DNA of 64,000 nucleotides. Origin: Fibrobacterota bacterium. GTDB taxonomy: Bacteria > Fibrobacterota > Fibrobacteria > UBA11236. A program made the translations under genes and the position numbers. Below, piece after piece: positions 39,070-46,152 of the stretch. Where the stretch lies: NCBI GenBank assembly GCA_028287505.1, contig JAQBPN010000071.1, forward strand, positions 1-64,000, given 5' to 3'. Under the pieces are notes generated by a model. That model worked only from the letters and a program-made list of their open reading frames with translations, was not told the DNA's origin and did no database searches. Position 1 is the stretch's first letter. Every line of letters starts with the position of its first letter.

Positions 39070-40868
39070 AACTGCCGAAAATCCTGTCGGCCCTGGTTTT
39101 TTCCTTGCCCGCGCTGTCGCAGGCTTTTTCCTATCCCGCCTTGGATACCACGTCCCACTGGTCCATCAAGGACTATGGATTCAATGCCGGCCAGGGGTTC
39201 TACGTGCAAGGCGCGGAAAAGAAGGTCTGGCTCGGTCCGGGGCAACCCACCAGCAAAACCGTCTTTTACAATCTCGCCGTTCTGGGCGCCCGGAAGGACG
39301 GGGTCGATTGCAAACTGCAAAGCCAGGATTTCCTCGGGGAGATGCAGGGCGACGGCTATATCGGCAAGTACGGAAGCTTCAAGGTCGCGCCGAACGTCAG
39401 CCTGGTCGTGATTCTTTTCTTCATGGACGACGGAAAATTCGAGGTGACCACCTATTTTACCGGATCGGAATATTCGAACTCGAACCGTTGGGATGTGATG
39501 CTTCGCGCGGATTACGACATGGCCGGGGCAGGGAACAATATCGCCGAGTTCGTCTGGAACAACGGCAGCGAAGGCCGGTCCCCTAATCCGCCCCAATATC
39601 CCCGCAAGGAGGTTTCCGACGGCTTGCTAGCCTATTCGGCCCCGCCGGGTTCGAGTTCTTCGTATTGGGCCGCTTCGGCGCACGAGATTTCCGTCGCCTT
39701 TCCGCCCCTGGCCAGGGATGGATACCTTGGAATCGAGAATGCCGGTTTCGCGCGCATTCTCAACGCCTCGAATCCCCAGTTCGGAATGGTCCTTTGGGGG
39801 AGTTCCACTACGCCCGTCCAGGCTACTTTCAAGGCCTATACTTCCTATAACGGCATAATGGATCCCGGTCCCGACATATCCACGCAATTGCAATACACGG
39901 GGGAGTCCGGAAGTTATCCCCGCTACGCCTTCGCGGGAAGGGACCAACTGGCGTTCCTGAAATTGGGCCCGCCTTCGAACGGGAACACGTATCAGTTCGG
40001 CGGCAAGCTTTTCCAGAGAAACGCCTCGCGGCCTCTGTCCGTCACCGTTCATCAGCATCCCCCCGATCAATTGGGCGGGTTCGATTTCGATCCCGATATG
40101 GTCGTGCGTTATACGGACCAGGGAGGGCGAACTTTCCGCAATGCAGTGAGCGAGCTGTCCGGTCCCGACGATCTGGTGCTTGTCCATAGCGGTCAGTCCG
40201 GCGTTCCTTATCTTCCCTTTGATGGCTATGCGCAGCCCGGCCAGGCGGTCACGGAAGCGCAGCTCCACAATCTGATGATGGCTTCCAGGGAAGTCTCCAC
40301 GGTGGGCCTGGAAAACGTCAGGGAGTGGCGGTTGGATCTGTATCTGGTGGATTGGTGGTTGCAGGGCGAACCGGGGACCTCGGAGGCCATGTTCGATTAC
40401 GGAGGCGCGGACGGGAATCTGATCGCGCGGGAGGGCGCCGCGGTTTTCTGGCCGGTGCTGGCCGGTGCGGGCTCGGACTACCAGCGCCGGCAATCGGTGT
40501 TGAGCGCGTTGCACGCCACCGGATTGACTCTCAATATGAATCCCTCCTGGGGGAGCTGTCCGTTTGCCGGGTATTGTTGGAACGACGCGGGCGCATGCGG
40601 TGGCCTGCGGTGCGGGTCCTCCTGTCCTCCCGGGGCCTCTGGCTGCCGCTATCAGGCATTCAATTGCGCGAACGAGTGTTCGGACGGAAGCATCATGAGC
40701 CTCACCGATGTGAACAAAAGCACCATACGCTTCAGCCGCCAAGCCGCCAAGGGATCCGCTTTTTCCGAAGTGGATTGGTATCAGCGCGCCCCCGAAGCTT
40801 GGGTCAAGCCCGGCCGGTTCGGAGCGCCTTCCGTCTCCGGTCCGATGCCCCCCTTCACCTCTTATTGA
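39066..40868 (+). CDS. Large secreted protein with a possible degenerate metzincin domain
   Basis: 600 residues with a signal peptide (LSALVFSLPALSQAFS). No database family is recognised by eye. At residues 483-493 the sequence HATGLTLNMNP lines up with the zinc motif HExxHxxGxxH, with His1 kept but Glu, His2, Gly and His3 replaced by Ala, Leu, Asn and Pro. It is followed by a Cys-rich segment (about 499-540) and SIMS (Met544), like a Met-turn. The mid-region (about 250-440) contains strand-rich segments. If the alignment is right this is a catalytically dead protease-like protein, perhaps a binding protein. Alternatively the match is chance. Confidence 0.6.
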   Translation: MKLPKILSALVFSLPALSQAFSYPALDTTSHWSIKDYGFNAGQGFYVQGAEKKVWLGPGQPTSKTVFYNLAVLGARKDGVDCKLQSQDFLGEMQGDGYIGKYGSFKVAPNVSLVVILFFMDDGKFEVTTYFTGSEYSNSNRWDVMLRADYDMAGAGNNIAEFVWNNGSEGRSPNPPQYPRKEVSDGLLAYSAPPGSSSSYWAASAHEISVAFPPLARDGYLGIENAGFARILNASNPQFGMVLWGSSTTPVQATFKAYTSYNGIMDPGPDISTQLQYTGESGSYPRYAFAGRDQLAFLKLGPPSNGNTYQFGGKLFQRNASRPLSVTVHQHPPDQLGGFDFDPDMVVRYTDQGGRTFRNAVSELSGPDDLVLVHSGQSGVPYLPFDGYAQPGQAVTEAQLHNLMMASREVSTVGLENVREWRLDLYLVDWWLQGEPGTSEAMFDYGGADGNLIAREGAAVFWPVLAGAGSDYQRRQSVLSALHATGLTLNMNPSWGSCPFAGYCWNDAGACGGLRCGSSCPPGASGCRYQAFNCANECSDGSIMSLTDVNKSTIRFSRQAAKGSAFSEVDWYQRAPEAWVKPGRFGAPSVSGPMPPFTSY

Positions 40869-40873
40869 GTCCC

Positions 40874-41866
40874 ATGAAATCGGTGGATCTCCGGAGCGCC
40901 TCCGCGATTCTGGCGGCGGCCCTGCTCTATGTGCCTGCTTCCTCCGCCCCCGTCCGCAGCAGGGCGTTCACCTTGACGGCGGAACGGAGCAGCTACCTTC
41001 TGGGCGAACCGGTTTACCTGCGCATTCAATCCGCGAAACCGGCCACGCCGTCCTTGGAAGAGGGCACGGTGCTCCTTGCGATCAAATGCGCGGGGGAAGG
41101 GGAGCGGATATACCGCCCGCCCTTGCGCTTGCGAGGGACGCCCGCGGCCCCGGCACGAATGCCCGAATCCTCCGGCGGATCCGTGCGATTCGCCAGGATT
41201 ATCTTTTCCGACGGGGAATTGGTGTTCGGGAAGCCTGGAAGGTATCGTTTGCGCCTGCTTTCCGCGGCGTCCTCGGCATCGGCCGGACCGGGTAAGGTCC
41301 CCGGATCCGGAACATCGCAGACCAACGGGGATGCGGCTGGGTTGGCCTTATCGGATTCCCTGGCGGTGGTCTTCAGGGAGCCCACCCTTCCCCCGGACAA
41401 ACAAGCCTATGCCATTATTTCCCGCAATCCGGGGGAGTACGGGTTGGCCGTGTATCTGGAAGGCGGGGACCAACTGCGGCAAGGGTTGGCCATCATGAGC
41501 GACCTGGCCGCCTCCCAGAGCGCCTATAGCCGCGTGGCGTCATTCGTGCTCTCATCGGATTGGTCCCAGGATTTCACCGATTATCGGGGGCCGCATTCCA
41601 GGCCCATCGATCTGCAGAAGGCCTTGGCCTGGGCGCAATGGGACAGGAGCCAGGGCGCATACATTCCCCTCCGCAACGCATACCGTTTGAAATCCGGGGC
41701 GGATATCCTCGCCGGCCGTAATCCTTCCGCTCCGGGTTTGGACGCGGTCCGAGGCAAGCTGGCGGGATTCATGGCTTCCCTTACGCCGGAAGAAGCGGCC
41801 TGGTTCCGGTCCTTTTCTCCCCCCGTCCCAACCTCCCTGACTGCCCCCCAAGCCCCCTCGAAGTAA
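40874..41866 (+). CDS. Hypothetical secreted protein
   Basis: 330 residues with signal peptide (AILAAALLYVPASSA). The first 130 residues are strand-rich (FTLTAERSSYLLGEPVYLRIQS), similar to Ig-like or alpha-2-macroglobulin-type N-terminal domains, and the rest is more helical (LRQGLAIMSDLAASQSAYSRV). No motif is recognised. It starts 5 nt after the previous stop and probably belongs to the same operon. Confidence 0.65.
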   Translation: MKSVDLRSASAILAAALLYVPASSAPVRSRAFTLTAERSSYLLGEPVYLRIQSAKPATPSLEEGTVLLAIKCAGEGERIYRPPLRLRGTPAAPARMPESSGGSVRFARIIFSDGELVFGKPGRYRLRLLSAASSASAGPGKVPGSGTSQTNGDAAGLALSDSLAVVFREPTLPPDKQAYAIISRNPGEYGLAVYLEGGDQLRQGLAIMSDLAASQSAYSRVASFVLSSDWSQDFTDYRGPHSRPIDLQKALAWAQWDRSQGAYIPLRNAYRLKSGADILAGRNPSAPGLDAVRGKLAGFMASLTPEEAAWFRSFSPPVPTSLTAPQAPSK

Positions 41867-41914
41867 ACGCCTCCCGGTCGGCCTGGGTTTTTCCTTGCTT
41901 CCCCGTTTCCAAAC

Positions 41915-42037
41915 TGCTTACCTTAGATACCTGTAAATGGCTAAATCATATTCTTCCCAAAATTGATTTAGCTCAATAAATTTGGGAGTGAAAGCCACTT
42001 AAGCCGCTTATATATGCTTACCTTGAGTAAGCGGTTT
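41915..42037 (+). promoter_or_regulatory. AT-rich leader with direct repeats and alternative hairpins upstream of the TIGR02147 gene
   Basis: A 10-bp direct repeat TGCTTACCTT occurs at 41915-41924 and 42015-42024. Stem 41955-41961/41981-41987 (7 bp) is followed by a longer stem 42001-42010/42028-42037 (10 bp with one G-U pair). The second stem's 3' arm can pair instead with 42016-42021 (GCTTAC with GTAAGC at 42027-42032), so the two hairpins exclude each other. This 123-nt patch is clearly lower in GC than its surroundings and contains no gene. Confidence 0.6.
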
Positions 42038-42099
42038 CTGAAATTAACTGTTGTACCCGGTAGTTTGGAATAATAAAGTTTCCTTAGGTTAAGCCAGAC

Positions 42100-42927
42100 A
42101 TGCTCGATATCTACCAATACTCCGATTACCGGAAATTCCTGAAAGAGCTTCTCGAAGAGAAGAAGAAGGAGAACAGGCTTTTTTCCCATCGGGCCGTATT
42201 GCAGAAAATGGGCATCAGCTCCACGGGATTCCTGGCCAACGTGCTCTCCGGCCGCAAGAACCTCACGCCGGACCAGGTCCAGAAACTCGCCGTCATCCTC
42301 AAGCTGAAAGCGGCGGAAGCCCGCTACTTCGAATGCCTGGTGCTTTTCACCCAGGCGCGTTCGCTGGAAGACCGGAACGCGCACATGAAGCGCATGGTCG
42401 CCAACCAGAAAGTGGAGACCCGGGCCCTTTCCAAGAAGCAGTTGAATCTCTTCTCCAGCTGGCACTATGTGGTTTTGAGGGAGATGCTCTTCTTCCATCG
42501 CCTCAAGGACGATTTCCGGACCGCTTCGCGCATGCTCATGCCCGCCATCACCACGGATGAGGTGGAGAAGGCCGTCAAGGAGCTGGAAGCCCTGGACTTC
42601 ATCGAGAAGGATGCGGAAGGCATTTACCGGCAGAAGGACGCCGCCGTCACCACCGGCAACGAAATCCGTTCCTTGCAGGTGGCGAATTTCCAGATGGAGA
42701 CGATGGAGCTGGCCAAGGCCGCCCTGGACAAGCTGCCCATGTCCGAGCGCGACATTTCCTGCATGACCGTGACTCTTTCCATGGAGAGCTTCGACCAGGT
42801 GAAATCCGAAATCCAGGCTTTCCGCAAACGGCTTTCCGCCATCGCCGTGGCCGATCAGAAGTCGGATCAGGTTTTCCAATGCAATATCCAGTTTTTCCCC
42901 GTGACCAAAAAAGAGGGAACGGTATGA
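42100..42927 (+). CDS. TIGR02147/DUF4423-family protein (Fibrobacter paralogous family)
   Basis: 275 residues of the TIGR02147 family, expanded in Fibrobacter genomes. The N-terminal region YQYSDYRKFLKELLEEKK and ISSTGFLANVLSGRKNLTPDQVQKLA is a helix-turn-helix-like DNA-binding part. The middle (YVVLREMLFFHRLKDDFRTA) and C-terminal (DISCMTVTLSMESFDQVKSEIQAF) parts match the DUF4423 domain. Its stop overlaps the next lipoprotein gene by 4 nt (ATGA). Family members commonly precede secreted-protein genes, so a regulatory role on the adjacent lipoprotein is a fair inference, not proven. Confidence 0.92.
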   Translation: MLDIYQYSDYRKFLKELLEEKKKENRLFSHRAVLQKMGISSTGFLANVLSGRKNLTPDQVQKLAVILKLKAAEARYFECLVLFTQARSLEDRNAHMKRMVANQKVETRALSKKQLNLFSSWHYVVLREMLFFHRLKDDFRTASRMLMPAITTDEVEKAVKELEALDFIEKDAEGIYRQKDAAVTTGNEIRSLQVANFQMETMELAKAALDKLPMSERDISCMTVTLSMESFDQVKSEIQAFRKRLSAIAVADQKSDQVFQCNIQFFPVTKKEGTV

Positions 42928-45344
42928 ACAAGCCCCGCGCATCCGTCTTCGTGAACGGCATTGCGGCCCTGTGGGCCCTGGTTCTGTTCGCCTGCCTCCC
43001 GATGGGGGATCGCGTGGCGGGGAGTTCCACCGAGGCCGGCAATGCAGGCGGGAAGCTGTCCATGGCCGATGGGAAGCCAGCGGCTGGCGTTTCGGTGGCC
43101 TTGGTGGCCAGGAGTTACCTGCCTGATACCCTCGACGACGGGAGCGCCAAGGGCGATGTGGCCGGTTCCTATTACCGCACCCGGACGGGAACGGACGGGC
43201 GCTACCAATTCTCCGAAGTCACCCCGGGAGACTACCGCGTAGTGGCCATCGGCCAGGGCACGGGCTGCATGGCGGATTCCGTTTCCATCGCGGCGGGCGG
43301 CGATACCGCCTTGATCGACCGGGTCCTGAAGCCGCTGGGCGGCATCCGCGGGATCGCCAAGGTGGTGGGGTCCAAGGAAAACGTCAATGTCTGGGTCAGG
43401 CCCAAAGCCACCCTGAAGACCCCGCCCCGGGCCGACCTGGCGAACGGCGGGTTCGCCCTGGATTCCCTGCCCGAAGGCGAGTATGAGCTGGTCCCGCTTT
43501 GCTTCAGTTGCCAACCCCTCAAGGATGGCTATCGGGTAAAAGTGACCGCAGGCAAGGATACCGTCCTGCCCGATACCTTGAAAGTCTATCCGGAATACTT
43601 CTACGACTTTCCCGATAGCGGCGACCTTGACGTCCGGACCGCCTGGCTTCCCCTCCGGATCGGAGGCAAGATCAACCGCGGAGCGGCCGGCGAGGGAATG
43701 CCGGTTACCATAGCCTGGGACTGGAACGGATCGTCCCTGGCGGGAACCGACATCGCCAGGCCGGAAGGGGTTTCCGAAACATCCATGCTTCTGGATTCTT
43801 CGATGTTCGCCGGGCTCGCGGAAGGTACCTTGCGCGTTACTGTGGCATTCCCCGACACCACCATAGTCCGGGAGTGGCATGTCAGGCTGGATTCGGAGAA
43901 CAGGATCTGGCCGCTCAGCGCGGTGGGGGTGGACAGCATGGTGAAGGTTTCCGGTCCCCTCCCCCATATGTGGCGCTTCCGCGTGGCCGGGAGCCGCCTG
44001 CTGGATTTGGCCGACGTCGCTTTCTGGGGTGTCAATGCCGGGGTGGAGGCCAACCAGACGGCCCTGCCAGGGTGGCTCTATCTGGCCGTAGACAACGTGG
44101 TTGAGAAGCAGCTGGAATCGGGAAGCCAGGGCGGACTTACCTTCATCCTGGTTCCCGACGGCATGTTGGGGGGACGGGTCGTGCGGCCGAGATGGAACGA
44201 ACGTCTCGCGGATTTCAGGGAGATACGCTACCTGGACCTGGCGCAATTGGGGTTCGCGGAAACGCCCGAGCCGTCCATGCTGCCCGGCGGACTGGTGGTG
44301 GATCGCGAGCGCGGTTTCCTGATCCACCAACGGTATCGCATCGATTCGTCGGGCCGCGTGGAAGAGTTGTTGGGCGCGTTGCCCATTCTGGATCCTAAGC
44401 CAGGGACGGCCATGCCCGCCGAACCGCCCATCCTGTTCTATCGTTCCGGGGCGGCCGCCGACGGCTTCTCCTGGGACAAGCCTTTACGGGACGCTGCCAA
44501 ATCCTTGGCAGTGACCCGAGAAGGCTACGCCGTCCGTTTGGACGGTTCCGGCATCGCCGTGAACCTGACGGCAGGCCAATTGGATTCGCTGAAGGCCTTG
44601 CTGGCGCCTTTGGCCCAGGATCCTTCCTCCATGGCCGACACGGCCGGCATACCGGAGACCGGCAATCTGGAATACGTCTGGGGTGGCAAGCGCGGATTGC
44701 TGCGCGCATCCGGTTCAGGAACGTCCGCCGACACCCTGCTGTCGGCCCTCAGGGATTGGATCGTCCGGAATGGCCTGGAGGAGACTCCGCGATTCGACCT
44801 GTCCGGCCCGGAATGGAGGTTCTTGGCATTCGAGAGCGACTCTTCGGGGACCCGTTACACGGGGGATACCCTGGTCCTGGAGATAGCGGACACCGGCTCG
44901 GGCGCAAGCGTGCGGGAGTTCCTCGCTCCGGGTTCGCCTTCGCGGGCAAACGATTCGGCGGTCCTTGAATATGGGCTGATGGTGGCGCGGGACAGCCTGG
45001 TAGGCGTAGGAGCCGCATTGCCCGTGAACTCACGCCTGTTCGGAAAAATCAACGGGGCGCCGGGAATCTTCCCTTTGACCGGCCTGAAGCCGATCGCTCC
45101 CGAATTCCGGAACGGCCTCCCCATTCTCACCGGGAACGGCAATACTCTCGCGGGAAGGCTGGAAACCAGCGTGGATGTACATGGCCGATCCGTGGCGGCG
45201 CCGCGGGTGTGGCTGGATGGCCGGGGCATCGGCGGGCAGTCCAAGCAAGGCTTGGGCTTCCTGTATACGCCGGAAAGCGGTTTGGAAAAGGCCTGGCGCT
45301 TCAACGGAAGCGACGGGTCCGTAAAAGGGTGGGACAGGAATTGA
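42924..45344 (+). CDS. Large surface lipoprotein coupled to the TIGR02147 protein
   Basis: 806 residues. A lipoprotein signal (lipobox LFAC, about residues 21-24) is followed by a carboxypeptidase-regulatory-like Ig domain (GGKLSMADGKPAAGVSVALVARSY ... GRYQFSEVTPGDYRVVA). A second strand-rich region follows, then a long segment with LPGWLYLAVDN, LRDAAKSLAVTREGYAV and a concanavalin-like finish. The C-terminus GLGFLYTPESGLEKAWRF suggests a lectin-like sandwich. Likely exposed at the cell surface for adhesion or polymer binding; no catalytic site is recognised. Confidence 0.72.
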   Translation: MNKPRASVFVNGIAALWALVLFACLPMGDRVAGSSTEAGNAGGKLSMADGKPAAGVSVALVARSYLPDTLDDGSAKGDVAGSYYRTRTGTDGRYQFSEVTPGDYRVVAIGQGTGCMADSVSIAAGGDTALIDRVLKPLGGIRGIAKVVGSKENVNVWVRPKATLKTPPRADLANGGFALDSLPEGEYELVPLCFSCQPLKDGYRVKVTAGKDTVLPDTLKVYPEYFYDFPDSGDLDVRTAWLPLRIGGKINRGAAGEGMPVTIAWDWNGSSLAGTDIARPEGVSETSMLLDSSMFAGLAEGTLRVTVAFPDTTIVREWHVRLDSENRIWPLSAVGVDSMVKVSGPLPHMWRFRVAGSRLLDLADVAFWGVNAGVEANQTALPGWLYLAVDNVVEKQLESGSQGGLTFILVPDGMLGGRVVRPRWNERLADFREIRYLDLAQLGFAETPEPSMLPGGLVVDRERGFLIHQRYRIDSSGRVEELLGALPILDPKPGTAMPAEPPILFYRSGAAADGFSWDKPLRDAAKSLAVTREGYAVRLDGSGIAVNLTAGQLDSLKALLAPLAQDPSSMADTAGIPETGNLEYVWGGKRGLLRASGSGTSADTLLSALRDWIVRNGLEETPRFDLSGPEWRFLAFESDSSGTRYTGDTLVLEIADTGSGASVREFLAPGSPSRANDSAVLEYGLMVARDSLVGVGAALPVNSRLFGKINGAPGIFPLTGLKPIAPEFRNGLPILTGNGNTLAGRLETSVDVHGRSVAAPRVWLDGRGIGGQSKQGLGFLYTPESGLEKAWRFNGSDGSVKGWDRN

Positions 45345-45378
45345 TCGCGCGTATGTTTGTTTCGGAAGGAAGGCCCGC

Positions 45379-45825
45379 ATGTTGAAAACAAAATCCATGA
45401 ACCATCCCAGCGACGCGGAGACGCGCAGCGCCTCACACACCTGGAGCCCGCTTCCCGCCAAGGCCATCCTGATCGTGGAGGACGAGACCGCCATCCGTCA
45501 GTTGCTGGTCAGCCTGCTGTCCTCCCAGGGATATCGCATCGAGTCCGTGGCGGACGGCACCCTCGCCTTGCGCATCCTGGAGGACGATCCCGATATCGAT
45601 CTGGTGCTCACGGATCTGGCCATGCCCGGCATTTCCGGCACCGCGGTCGCGGAGTTCATCGCGCATACGCGGCCAGAGGTCAAGGTGGTGTGCATGTCGG
45701 GCAATCCCCAGCCCCACGAGAAGAGCCTGAAAAGGTTGCTGGAACGGCGGCTGGTGGATTTCCTGCCCAAGCCTTTCACGCCGATGCAGGTATTGCAGTT
45801 GGTCAAACGTCTGCTGGATCGCTAG
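45379..45825 (+). CDS. Response regulator receiver-domain protein
   Basis: 148 residues: a receiver (CheY-like) domain preceded by about 27 polar residues. Phosphoacceptor Asp is in LVLTDLAMPG; the acidic pair is VEDE, the conserved Thr/Ser position is VVCMSG and the Lys is in FLPKPF. No output domain, so it works in cis with a partner or by direct binding. The start at 45379 has AAGGAAGG upstream. The adjacent small gene at 45853 may be cotranscribed. Confidence 0.92.
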   Translation: MLKTKSMNHPSDAETRSASHTWSPLPAKAILIVEDETAIRQLLVSLLSSQGYRIESVADGTLALRILEDDPDIDLVLTDLAMPGISGTAVAEFIAHTRPEVKVVCMSGNPQPHEKSLKRLLERRLVDFLPKPFTPMQVLQLVKRLLDR

Positions 45826-45852
45826 CCGATAGCCGGAGGAGTGAGAACCACT

Positions 45853-46137
45853 ATGGCAAACATGGGACTACCTGTAAGGATGGCGGCGAAATGGCGGTCC
45901 TTCCGGCTGCGCCGGAGGATGCACCGATTCGCCAATCTGCTGATCAAGGCCCGGGAAGCGAAACCGGAACTGTTGAGCTACCTGGAGAGGCTGGAAATGC
46001 GCTCGGAGAACCAGGCCCGGGAGCTGAAGATGTTGCGCTGGACCCTGGCCGGGGAACAGATGGCGGACTGGGACCAGGAGCAGGACAGGATTGAATGGCT
46101 CTTGAGGCTGGGCCGCGTGAAGGACGCGGGAGGATGA
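45853..46137 (+). CDS. Small basic coiled-coil protein
   Basis: 94 residues from the ATG at 45853 (GGAGGAG upstream; a GTG at 45841 is too close to it). Basic N-terminus (RMAAKWRSFRLRRRMHRF), then heptad-like helical stretches (LIKAREAKPELLSYLERLEMRSENQARELKMLRW). No family is recognised. It follows the response regulator by 27 nt and may act with it. Confidence 0.6.
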   Translation: MANMGLPVRMAAKWRSFRLRRRMHRFANLLIKAREAKPELLSYLERLEMRSENQARELKMLRWTLAGEQMADWDQEQDRIEWLLRLGRVKDAGG

Positions 46138-46152
46138 AGGGACGCCGGCCCC

